A stretch of 64,000 nucleotides of DNA, taken from positions 1 through 64,000 of the forward strand of contig NZ_QPGR01000001.1 in assembly GCF_004323845.1 (NCBI RefSeq), given 5' to 3'. The notes beneath the pieces were generated by a model. That model saw only the letters and a program-made list of their open reading frames with translations. It was not told the origin of the DNA and made no database searches. The position numbers and the translations under genes were made by a program. Source of the DNA: Campylobacter novaezeelandiae (GTDB lineage: Bacteria; Campylobacterota; Campylobacteria; Campylobacterales; Campylobacteraceae). Below are positions 10,029-17,246 of this stretch, one piece after another (positions within the stretch are counted from its first letter, which is position 1; every line of letters starts with the position of its first letter).

Positions 10029-10955
10029 ATGGTAAGGATATTTTTTATCCTTACTTTTCTTGTGTTTTATTCTTTTTCTTATGAAATAAAATTAAATTCA
10101 AATGTAAGTTCTTTAAAAAAAGACAAAAATTTTTTATATATTGGAACAGATCAAGGGGAAGTCTTTTCTTTTAACTTAAAAAATAATGAGTTAAAAAAAC
10201 TTTTTATTTTGCCTAAAATTAAAAGCTATTATGATGAAAGTTTTTCTCAAATTTATGATATAGATTTTTTAGAAAATAGTTTATTGATTTTAAGCGAAGG
10301 AAGTTTTGGAGAAAAGGATTTATTTATTTATAAAAACAACCAACTTAAAAAGCAAGAAATTCGATTAAATGATATAAGAAAAGTTTTTTTTATTGATAAA
10401 TATACTATTCTTATAGCTTCAATAAGTTCTGAAATTTATCTTTTTGATAGAAAAAATTCGATTTTATTAAAAAAATTTAAATTTTCACAATCAGCTTTAG
10501 GAAATTTACAATTAAACGAAGATAAAACTCTTTTGGTATTAGGTTTTGAAAGTGGAGAAATAGAACTTTTTGATTTGTTAAAATGGAAAATAATACATCA
10601 GTACAAACAAATTCATAAAGATAATATTTATCAGGTGGATTTTAAAAAAAATATAATTTTAAGTTGTTCTACTGATAGACGCATAGGGGTTATAAAAAAT
10701 AATAAAGAAAATTTTTCACAACAAAATTTTTTAATTTATGCTTGTTCTTTAAGTCCTGATGGTAAATTTATTCTTTTTAGTGATAACAACGATAATAAAA
10801 CTAAGGTGTTAGATACTGACACTTTAAAACAATTAACTTTTTTTGATAATGAAAATTTAAGTGTTGAAAATATAATTTTTATAGATAATAAAAATTTTAT
10901 TCTTTCTGGATTTTCAAATATACTTTTATTTAGGAGTTTAAATGAATCTTTCTAG
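10029..10955 (+). CDS. napL: Nap accessory WD-like protein NapL
   Basis: A 308-residue protein with a short N-terminal signal (IFFILTFLVFYSFSYE) and repeated beta-rich segments of the kind FLYIGTDQGEVFSFNLKNN, consistent with a propeller fold in the periplasm. It occupies the position of napL in the epsilonproteobacterial napAGHBLD operon. The exact role of NapL is not settled; it is an accessory, not a redox, subunit and has no cysteine clusters. It begins 3 bases after napB and overlaps napD by 14 bases. Confidence 0.85.
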   Translation: MVRIFFILTFLVFYSFSYEIKLNSNVSSLKKDKNFLYIGTDQGEVFSFNLKNNELKKLFILPKIKSYYDESFSQIYDIDFLENSLLILSEGSFGEKDLFIYKNNQLKKQEIRLNDIRKVFFIDKYTILIASISSEIYLFDRKNSILLKKFKFSQSALGNLQLNEDKTLLVLGFESGEIELFDLLKWKIIHQYKQIHKDNIYQVDFKKNIILSCSTDRRIGVIKNNKENFSQQNFLIYACSLSPDGKFILFSDNNDNKTKVLDTDTLKQLTFFDNENLSVENIIFIDNKNFILSGFSNILLFRSLNESF

Positions 10956-11277
10956 TGTTTTAATTTTAACAAAAGAGGAAAATCAAGAAAAATTGATTCA
11001 AGATATTAATCAAGTGCCAAATTGTTCAGTTGAAATGAGCGAAAATGGAAAGATTATAGTGATTATAGAAAGTGAAAATTTAGAAGATGAGTTAAGTTCT
11101 TATAAAAAACTTGAAAAGCTTTCTAATATAATTAGCATTAGTATGGTTTTTTCTTATCAAGATTTAGATGATGATATACAAAAAGCTATTAACAGTGGCG
11201 CTATAGAAACTATAGAAAAAAATGAAAAAGCAGAGAATATAGAGTATTATGGAAGTATTTTTAGGAGATTATCTTAA
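10942..11277 (+). CDS. napD: NapD-type chaperone for NapA
   Basis: A 111-residue cytoplasmic protein of the NapD family, which binds the NapA twin-arginine signal and keeps it from export until cofactor insertion is complete. The N-terminal part (NLSSVLILTKEENQEKLIQD) and the later VVFS-like strand fit the ferredoxin-like fold of NapD. It starts inside the end of napL behind AGGAGTTTAA and is the last catalytic-system gene of the operon. Confidence 0.85.
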   Translation: MNLSSVLILTKEENQEKLIQDINQVPNCSVEMSENGKIIVIIESENLEDELSSYKKLEKLSNIISISMVFSYQDLDDDIQKAINSGAIETIEKNEKAENIEYYGSIFRRLS

Positions 11278-11278
11278 A

Positions 11279-11449
11279 ATGATTTTTTTAATCCCCTTAC
11301 TTATATTTTTTGCCATAATTTTTGGAATCGATTATTTGTATTTTTCTGATAAGGATTTGGCTGTAAAAGAGCAAAAAGAAATAAAATTAGAAGAAAATAA
11401 CTCTTTAAAGCAAGAATACCTAAAGCAACTTTTTAATACTAAAAAATAA
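11279..11449 (+). CDS. Small single-pass membrane protein at end of nap operon
   Basis: A 56-residue protein with one N-terminal membrane segment (MIFLIPLLIFFAIIFGIDYL) followed by a charged cytoplasmic or periplasmic tail rich in Lys/Glu. I choose the ATG at 11279 because it follows AGGAGATTATCTTAAA. The longer frame from 11249 would overlap napD and add a charged N-terminus before the membrane segment. It matches the small hydrophobic Cj0786 that follows napD in C. jejuni. Function unknown. Confidence 0.75.
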   Translation: MIFLIPLLIFFAIIFGIDYLYFSDKDLAVKEQKEIKLEENNSLKQEYLKQLFNTKK

Positions 11450-11493
11450 GTTTATTTTTTTATATAATTAATAAAACTATTCTCTAAATTTTA

Positions 11494-11520
11494 TTAATCT
11501 TTTGCCATATTTTCCGATTT
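11494..11520 (+). promoter_or_regulatory. Candidate sigma-28 (FliA) promoter
   Basis: TTAATCTT at 11494 and TCCGATTT ending at 11520. The TTAA-to-CGAT gap is 17 bases, the same geometry as the FliA consensus TAAAGTTT-N11-GCCGATAA. It lies 26 bases before the ATG of the small coiled-coil gene and suggests co-expression with late flagellar genes. Confidence 0.5.
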
Positions 11521-11545
11521 TTATTCTATAAATTAAAGGATAAAA

Positions 11546-11944
11546 ATGCAAGTTAATATCAATGCAAATTTAGTTTTTAAAAATTTTAAAGATGCGACAA
11601 ATGGATCTTTAGAAAATACTTTAGATTTGAAAGATTCTAATCAAAATTCAAAAGATAAAATAAATAAAACCTCAAAAGATGATGATACAAACACTAAAAA
11701 GCCAGAAATTACAGTAAGCCAACAAGCTATTAAAAATGATGGTTCGAGTGTAAGTCAAAATTCTAAAGATTATCTGGATTTGTTAGCAAAATTAAATGAG
11801 ATTATGGCAAAAATTGCTGAGATAATTTCAAAAATGCAAAATGCCAATGAACAAACAAAACAAGCTTTACAATCTCAACTTCAAACATTAAATTCGCAAG
11901 CGGCTGTTATCATAGCTCAAATTCAAGAAGCCCAAAATACATAA
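11546..11944 (+). CDS. Small hydrophilic coiled-coil protein, possibly co-expressed with flagella
   Basis: I do not recognise this 132-residue protein. It has no signal peptide, no cysteine and no membrane segment. The first half is Asn/Asp/Lys/Ser-rich and probably disordered. The second half (from about residue 75) is helical with heptad-like spacing and Gln-rich repeats such as EQTKQALQSQLQTLNSQ. The start is behind AAAGGATAAAA. A sigma-28-like promoter directly upstream and the small, cysteine-free, disordered build resemble proteins exported through the Campylobacter flagellum. That role is inference only. Confidence 0.7.
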   Translation: MQVNINANLVFKNFKDATNGSLENTLDLKDSNQNSKDKINKTSKDDDTNTKKPEITVSQQAIKNDGSSVSQNSKDYLDLLAKLNEIMAKIAEIISKMQNANEQTKQALQSQLQTLNSQAAVIIAQIQEAQNT

Positions 11945-12113
11945 AGTTCAATATCTTTTTGAATTTAATGTGGTTTTTATAACTTCAATATAGTAAAAAT
12001 TCAATAAATATTATAAATTTACCCAATTTTATAAAAAAATAAAAACACTCATAAATACTATAAAATCATTATAAATATCCTTCAAATATCTATAAAACAA
12101 TGTTTTATTAAAT

Positions 12114-12142
12114 TTGACTTAAAATATTTTCTGCAATAAAAT
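12114..12142 (+). promoter_or_regulatory. Candidate sigma-70 promoter of the double-glycine protein gene
   Basis: TTGACT at 12114-12119 and TAAAAT at 12137-12142 are separated by 17 bases, ending 34 bases before the ATG at 12177. The upstream 170 bases are extremely AT-rich and hold no gene that I can see. Confidence 0.45.
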
Positions 12143-12176
12143 AAATTCACATTATATTTTAAAATAAGGAACTAAA

Positions 12177-12620
12177 ATGTTTAAAAAACTACTTAGTGTT
12201 GTAGTTTTAGGTGCTTTAATTTCAAGTTCTGCTTTTGCAGGGGATATCCTTGCTAAAGTAAGTAATGGAGCAATTAGTGATAATAGTGCAGGCGTTAAAG
12301 TTCTTAGCCTTGATGAGATGAAAGAGGTTAAGGGTGGAGTTTATTTTTACAGAGATTCAAACTATGATTTTACTGCTGGAATTAGAAGCTATGCTTATGT
12401 TGCAACTGAAGATGGAACCGAAAAAGGAAGTCATTTAACAGCTCAAAAAATGGGAATTGATTCATCAAAAATTGTTCTTGCTAAATACCGTTATGTAAAT
12501 AATCAAAAAGATTATTATTTACAAAGCTACGATAAAAATTCAGGTAGACTTAATGACATTTGGACTTGGAATGGTTCTTATGCACTTCAAGTTCTAAATG
12601 ACTTCAAAAAAAGATACTAA
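12177..12620 (+). CDS. Exported protein with Sec signal and bacteriocin-type double-glycine motif
   Basis: A 147-residue protein. Residues 1-21 are a clear Sec signal peptide (MFKKLLSVVVLGALISSSAF-A). About 30 residues later comes LSLDEMKEVKGG (43-54), which matches the LSxxELxxIxGG leader consensus of peptides cleaved by C39-peptidase ABC transporters. The remaining 93 residues are Tyr-rich (for example RYVNNQKDYYLQSYDK) and lack cysteine. No C39 peptidase, ABC exporter or immunity gene is adjacent. The ribosome site is AAGGA. 'Bacteriocin-type signal' annotations exist for some Campylobacter and Helicobacter proteins, but the function of this one is unknown. Confidence 0.8.
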   Translation: MFKKLLSVVVLGALISSSAFAGDILAKVSNGAISDNSAGVKVLSLDEMKEVKGGVYFYRDSNYDFTAGIRSYAYVATEDGTEKGSHLTAQKMGIDSSKIVLAKYRYVNNQKDYYLQSYDKNSGRLNDIWTWNGSYALQVLNDFKKRY

Positions 12621-12628
12621 TTCTTTCT

Positions 12629-12665
12629 AAATTTATTCCATTTTATTCTAAAATGGAATAAATTT
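12629..12665 (+). terminator. 17-bp hairpin terminator overlapping a sigma-54 promoter
   Basis: Perfect inverted repeat AAATTTATTCCATTTTA / TAAAATGGAATAAATTT with a 3-nt loop (TTC), starting 9 bases after the preceding stop. The 3' arm supplies the GGAA of the -24 box of the next gene, so terminator and promoter share bases. Confidence 0.7.
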
Positions 12666-12670
12666 TGCTT
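12653..12670 (+). promoter_or_regulatory. Sigma-54 promoter of the Cj0814-like gene
   Basis: ATGGAATAAATTTTGCTT with GG at 12655-12656 and GC at 12667-12668, exactly 10 bases apart. It lies 51 bases before the ATG at 12721 and places the gene in the RpoN/FlgR flagellar regulon. Confidence 0.75.
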
Positions 12671-12683
12671 ATATTAATTTATA

Positions 12684-12707
12684 TTTAGATTGAAGGCAGA
12701 ATCTAAA
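12684..12707 (+). repeat. 8-bp inverted repeat in the leader of the Cj0814-like gene
   Basis: TTTAGATT-GAAGGCAG-AATCTAAA is a perfect palindrome with an 8-nt loop. It lies between the sigma-54 promoter and the AAGGAG ribosome site, so it would form a hairpin in the mRNA leader or serve as an operator. No long T tract follows. Confidence 0.5.
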
Positions 12708-12720
12708 TCAAGGAGTTAAT

Positions 12721-14052
12721 ATGAGTATCTTTAGCATCAATGATAATTCAGGTTATACTTCTATACTTTCACAAAGTAAAGCTAATAAAGAAAGTAAAGA
12801 AAATTCTAAAATAAATTTTGCAAATACTTTTTTAAAACAAAATGTCACTAAATTAAATGAAATTCAAAATAAAAATTCACAAACTTTAATAAGAAGTGAA
12901 GTATTAGATGATGAGTTAAATTCTGCTAATATATCAAATAGTAATAACACTAATGTTAGTGTAAATACTAAAACAAGTTCTCCTAATTATGATATAGCTA
13001 GTGAATTTAAAAACTCTATTTATACTCTAAAATATAAACAAGCTGATCCTTTAGTTAATACAAGTAATATTGCATCTTTAGCTTATGGTTATAGTGTAGA
13101 TAAAGATGGTTATATGGGAGAAGACTTTAATAAAGCTGCAGGATTACCAAAAGATTTTAAGATACATAAATCTACTTTAGATGAGATAGAGAGATTTAAT
13201 GAAGAAAATTATTTTAGTTCATCAAGTAAAAATTTCTTGGGTGTAACCGGTGGTTATTATACAAACATAGATATGGCTGATACTATAAGACAATATTATT
13301 CTAAATTTGATCAAATTATAAATCATAGTTTTGGTAATTCTAATAAAACTAGCTTTAGCATAGAAGATTTAAATTCTTTACCAAAAGGGTATAGTATCCA
13401 TAATACGGATTTTAAGTTTATGTTTCAAAATTTAGATAGTCAAACTATAACAAACTATTATAACACTCAAGAACAATATGATGAAATAGAACAATTAGGA
13501 ATATTTGGACATATCAATACAGGATTGCAACCATTAAATTTCACCCCACAAAGTATGCAAACTCAAAATTTAGATAGCGATATAGCAAAAGATACTTTTA
13601 ATCCTGATATGTCAGTTTATCCACAAAATGAAGATGGAAGTTATTCTAAAGAAGCTTTGTTTATGAGCTTTTTAAAATCTAATAGCGGAGAAGTTTTAGA
13701 AGGTGGTAATACAACATTAAACCCATTGGTTAAAGCATATATTAAAGCTATGACAAAAGAAAGCTTTGATGGATCATTAGCTTCCTTAGATGACATCATG
13801 ACAGGAAAAGTTGATTTTGCAAGTTTATTAAAAGGTTATGCTCAAGATGGTTGGCTTGATGCAGATATATATGCAATGGAAAAAGGAGTTGCTTGGCAAA
13901 ATACAAGTATAGGTTATGGTGGAGCTTGGTTTGATAGAGAATTTAATAATGCTAAAAATAATGGCTGGAAAGCAAGTAATGAAAGTATAAACTCTTTTGT
14001 AAATTCTATAATGGATAGACTCAATAATCTTTTGGGGCAAACTAGAGTATAA
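12721..14052 (+). CDS. Flagellar-dependent secreted protein, Cj0814-like
   Basis: A 443-residue hydrophilic protein without signal peptide, membrane segment or cysteine. The N-terminal ~90 residues are Ser/Asn-rich and probably disordered. A central motif (YSVDKDGYMGEDFNKAAGLP, near residues 124-143) looks like an acidic metal-binding loop. I associate this motif and overall architecture with the Campylobacter 'Cj0814 family flagellar-dependent secreted protein', from memory. The sigma-54 promoter upstream supports export with the flagellar system. The ribosome site is AAGGAG. Its role outside the cell is unknown. Confidence 0.6.
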   Translation: MSIFSINDNSGYTSILSQSKANKESKENSKINFANTFLKQNVTKLNEIQNKNSQTLIRSEVLDDELNSANISNSNNTNVSVNTKTSSPNYDIASEFKNSIYTLKYKQADPLVNTSNIASLAYGYSVDKDGYMGEDFNKAAGLPKDFKIHKSTLDEIERFNEENYFSSSSKNFLGVTGGYYTNIDMADTIRQYYSKFDQIINHSFGNSNKTSFSIEDLNSLPKGYSIHNTDFKFMFQNLDSQTITNYYNTQEQYDEIEQLGIFGHINTGLQPLNFTPQSMQTQNLDSDIAKDTFNPDMSVYPQNEDGSYSKEALFMSFLKSNSGEVLEGGNTTLNPLVKAYIKAMTKESFDGSLASLDDIMTGKVDFASLLKGYAQDGWLDADIYAMEKGVAWQNTSIGYGGAWFDREFNNAKNNGWKASNESINSFVNSIMDRLNNLLGQTRV

Positions 14053-14067
14053 AAAAATTAAAGCAAA

Positions 14068-14099
14068 GATTTTGATATCGCCAAAGTGGTATCAAAATC
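14068..14099. repeat. Hairpin-forming inverted repeat
   Basis: GATTTTGATA and TATCAAAATC form a 10-bp perfect stem around a 12-nt spacer. On the plus strand no T tract follows. On the minus strand it is followed by the T-rich CTTTGCTTTAATTTTTTT, so it might end transcription coming from the integrase remnant. Confidence 0.45.
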
Positions 14100-14133
14100 G
14101 AAAAGGTTAAAAACATTTTGTAAAGCAATAATC

Positions 14134-14375
14134 TCAGTTTATGTTTTTTAAAGAGATTTTAGAATCTTTTACTAAAACCAATATGGAATTAAACCGATTT
14201 GCTTTTTCTCTTGCATCTGTTAAACTTATCTGTGGATATTTGCCTATTTTTATAGAGTATGCCTTTTTATTTTGTTTATATCTAAAATAGAAATTTTTAT
14301 CTATTTTTCCATTTGAGTATACTCTTGCTTCAATATACTAGCATCTTTAATAAAAGTTTTTTTAGATACAACTAA
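14134..14375 (-). pseudogene. Remnant of a P4-type tyrosine integrase (N-terminal domain only)
   Basis: Minus-strand reading gives EARVYSNGKIDKNFYFRYKQ, then the NKKAYSIKIGKYPQISLTD block and AREKANRF. This is the N-terminal arm-binding domain (DUF4102) typical of P4-type integrases. The upstream part (KTFIKDASIL) is in another frame. A single missing base near 14325 would join the two as ...IKDASILEARVYSNGK. The frame ends at a TGA at 14134-14136 and the catalytic domain is absent. It lies 180-420 bases beyond the 3' end of tRNA-Leu in the same orientation, the usual place for an integrase next to its attachment site. Not functional. Confidence 0.7.
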
Positions 14376-14478
14376 ATTTTTTAATTATCTATCATTAACA
14401 ATATTCATTTTTATCCTTATAAAGTGTGTGCAAATTTTTAAAAAATATTTTTTTGCATATATTTTCAAAATGCCAAAA

Positions 14479-14549
14479 GAGATTAATTGAGATATTTTGA
14501 AAACATTTATTTATGGTGTTTTGTTTATCATTTGAGATTAATTGAGATA
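14479..14549. repeat. 16-bp direct repeat beside tRNA-Leu
   Basis: GAGATTAATTGAGATA occurs at 14479-14494 and again at 14534-14549, 55 bases apart, between the integrase remnant and the tRNA-Leu 3' end. It may be a trace of integrase arm sites or of an imprecise excision. Neither copy matches the tRNA. Confidence 0.55.
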
Positions 14550-14557
14550 AGAAGTAA

Positions 14558-14644
14558 TGGTGCCCAAGGTCGGACTCGAACCGACACAAGGTTGCCCTTA
14601 CTAGATTTTGAGTCTAGCGCGTCTACCAGTTTCACCACTTGGGC
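14558..14644 (-). tRNA. tRNA-Leu (anticodon CAA)
   Basis: An 87-nt cloverleaf with encoded CCA. The acceptor stem is GCCCAAG/CTTGGGC. The anticodon arm is CTAGA-CTCAAAA-TCTAG with anticodon CAA (reads UUG). A long variable arm typical of leucine tRNAs and the T arm with GGTTCGAGTCC are present. A -10-like GTATAAT lies just upstream on the minus strand at about 14655-14661. Confidence 0.97.
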
Positions 14645-14867
14645 TAAAATTGGAAATTATACTTTTTTTAGGTTAAAAAATGCTTTAAAAAATAAAATGA
14701 TTTTGCTTGTTATAAAAAATTTTAACACAAAGCATTATTAAATACTTATAAAAATATAAATAAATATGTTTAAAAGTCGATAATTTCTAAGTTTTACTAA
14801 TAAAAATTTTAAACCATATTGACAATAAATGATAAAATTTCTACAAAACTATTAATAAATTATTTTT

Positions 14868-14885
14868 TTGGAATATTTATTGCTT
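14868..14885 (+). promoter_or_regulatory. Sigma-54 promoter of flgL
   Basis: TTGGAATATTTATTGCTT with GG at 14870-14871 and GC at 14882-14883, spaced by 10 bases, about 55 bases before the flgL ATG. This is the expected RpoN control of a hook-filament junction gene. The rest of 14645-14867 is AT-rich and shows no gene. Confidence 0.8.
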
Positions 14886-14940
14886 GCTAGTTCTTAGCAA
14901 TATTTGAAAAGATAATTAACAATTTATCAAGGAATTATAA

Positions 14941-17199
14941 ATGAGGGTTACTAATAAATTAAATTTTACAAATTCAGTTTCTAACTCTATGAATGGTCAA
15001 AATGCTTTATATAAAATATCTCAACAAATTTCTTCAGGTCTTAAGATACAAGATTCTTATGAAGATGCAAGTGCTTACATTGATAGTACTAGACTTGAAT
15101 ATGAGCTTAAAACTTTGCAACAAGTTAAAGAAGCAACACAATCAGCTCAAGAAATGACTCAAAATAGTATGAAAGCTTTACAAGATATGGTAAAACTTTT
15201 AGAAGATTTCAAGGTTAAGGTAACTCAAGCCGCAAGTGATAGTAACTCTCAAACATCAAGGGAAGCTATAGCAAATGAGCTAAAAAGAATTAAAGAAAGT
15301 ATTTTACAGCTTGCAAATACAAGTATTAATGGTCAATATCTTTTTTCAGGTTCTCAGGTAAATAACAAACCTTTTGATTCAAATGGCAATTATTATGGAG
15401 ATAAAAATAATATCAATGTCGTAACGGGTTCAGGAACGGAAACCCCTTATAATATCCCAGGTTGGGATTTGTTTTTTAAAGCGGATAATGACTATAAAAA
15501 ACAAATTACAACAAATGTAAGTTTTACAGATAATCGTTATAATTTAAAAGATGATCCTAGCAAAACAAAATACCTTGATGGTGACTCAAAATGGAGTCAT
15601 TTGATCGGACAAGGCTATGTTCAAGATGGAAAATTAGATCCAGATAGAGATTTTGATGAGAAAGATTTAAAACTTAATTTTCCTCCAACTACTCTTTATG
15701 TTCAAGGAACAAGACCAGATGGAACAAGCTTTAAAAGTGCTGTGCTTGTAAATCCAGAAGATAGCTTAGATGATGTGATGGAAAGTATAGGAGCGCTTTA
15801 TGGAAATAGTGCGGATAATAAAGTAGTTGATGTAACTATAAATGATAGCGGTCAAATTCAAATCACTGATTTAAAACAAGGGAACAATAAATTAGATTTT
15901 CACGCAGTTGCTTACACTCCACAAATGGAAACAACTGAAAGTTTTAAACAAATGGAAAAATTTGTTAAAGACAATAATCTTAATATGGACGATGTAACCA
16001 ATGCTGTAATGGAACAAGCATTGGCAAATGGTGGAGATATAACAAATTTACAAAAACCTGTAACGATTACCTTAACAGCACAAGATGGAACAACGAGAGA
16101 TTTTACTTTTGATCTAGCGCAAACAGATTTTATAAGAAGCAATATGACAGATTCTGATGGAAATCAAGCAAATGGTGCTGATTATGATAATGTGTATTTT
16201 GAAAAAGATGGTAACACTGTTTTTGGTAATGTTTCACAAATCATCAAAGGAAGTAATGCTTATGCAACGGACTCTACAAAACTTAGCGAGGTAATGGCAG
16301 GAGATAGTCTTAATACGACTTTAAATTTAAAAGTAAGTTCTAAGGGTGGAAATACTTATGATGTAACAATAAACTTGCAAAATTCAACTGTAAGCTATCC
16401 AGATCCTGCAAATCCTGATCAAACCATTACCTTTCCTATAATGCATACAGATCCTGCTACAGGAAATAGTGGAGTGGTAACTCCATCAAATGATATAACT
16501 TATAAGCAATTAAATGATGTAATAGCACTTTTTGCTTCTGATAAAGCTCCAACTCAAAGTATCAATGCAAATAATGGAGTGGTGAGTGCTAATGATTATA
16601 GTACCTATCAAAAGAATTTAAGCGATTCAAAATCTTTAGTTGATGTGAAAATGGATTATAAGGGACGCATTAGTGTCACAGATAAACTTTCTTCTGGAAC
16701 AAATATAGCAATTTCTTTAAGTGATTCTGCTAGCGGAACATTTCCACAACCTCCTTTTACTCATACGTCAAGTGTAAGCTCGGGTCCAAATTTTTCTTTT
16801 AGTGCTAATAACTCTTTAGTTATAGATGAGCCTAATGTAGATTTGATTAAAGATCTTGATATGATGATTGATGCTGTTTTAAGTGGCAATATGAGAGCGG
16901 ATGCTGATTCGAGTGATCCAAGAAATACAGGTATGCAAGGAGCACTAGAAAGACTTGATCATTTAGCAGATCATGTAAGCAAGTTAAATACTGTTATGGG
17001 TGCTTATCATAACTCTATAGAGGATACTAATACTAGAGTAACTTTTTTAAGTGTAAATGTAGAAAGTATTAAATCAAATGTTATTGATATCGATTATGGA
17101 GAAGCTATAATGAATCTTATGCAAACTCAGCTTGCTTATCAGGCTTCATTAAAGGCTACTTCTACAATTTCTCAAATAAGCTTGTTAAATTATCTATAA
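14941..17199 (+). CDS. flgL: Hook-filament junction protein FlgL (HAP3)
   Basis: Joins the flagellar hook to the filament; exported through the flagellar channel. The 752-residue product has the flagellin-like N-terminal coil (ISSGLKIQDSYEDASAYIDS near residues 32-50) and C-terminal coil (NLMQTQLAYQASLKATSTIS). Between them lies a very large central domain (about residues 140-650). FlgL in enterobacteria is near 317 residues; the long form is characteristic of Campylobacter. The ribosome site is AAGGAA before the ATG at 14941, and a sigma-54 promoter lies upstream. Confidence 0.93.
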   Translation: MRVTNKLNFTNSVSNSMNGQNALYKISQQISSGLKIQDSYEDASAYIDSTRLEYELKTLQQVKEATQSAQEMTQNSMKALQDMVKLLEDFKVKVTQAASDSNSQTSREAIANELKRIKESILQLANTSINGQYLFSGSQVNNKPFDSNGNYYGDKNNINVVTGSGTETPYNIPGWDLFFKADNDYKKQITTNVSFTDNRYNLKDDPSKTKYLDGDSKWSHLIGQGYVQDGKLDPDRDFDEKDLKLNFPPTTLYVQGTRPDGTSFKSAVLVNPEDSLDDVMESIGALYGNSADNKVVDVTINDSGQIQITDLKQGNNKLDFHAVAYTPQMETTESFKQMEKFVKDNNLNMDDVTNAVMEQALANGGDITNLQKPVTITLTAQDGTTRDFTFDLAQTDFIRSNMTDSDGNQANGADYDNVYFEKDGNTVFGNVSQIIKGSNAYATDSTKLSEVMAGDSLNTTLNLKVSSKGGNTYDVTINLQNSTVSYPDPANPDQTITFPIMHTDPATGNSGVVTPSNDITYKQLNDVIALFASDKAPTQSINANNGVVSANDYSTYQKNLSDSKSLVDVKMDYKGRISVTDKLSSGTNIAISLSDSASGTFPQPPFTHTSSVSSGPNFSFSANNSLVIDEPNVDLIKDLDMMIDAVLSGNMRADADSSDPRNTGMQGALERLDHLADHVSKLNTVMGAYHNSIEDTNTRVTFLSVNVESIKSNVIDIDYGEAIMNLMQTQLAYQASLKATSTISQISLLNYL

Positions 17200-17246
17200 A
17201 ATCTTTTATGTTATAATGGCTTCTGAATTTAATTTAAGGATATAAA

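Noticed and set aside
11546..11944. Identity with FspA of C. jejuni
   Set aside because: Size and promoter are similar, but the sequence does not match what I remember of FspA; left unnamed.
14487..14741. 84-residue open frame on the plus strand ending with GAQGRTRTDTRLPLLDFES
   Set aside because: It is the antisense of tRNA-Leu, a familiar false protein.
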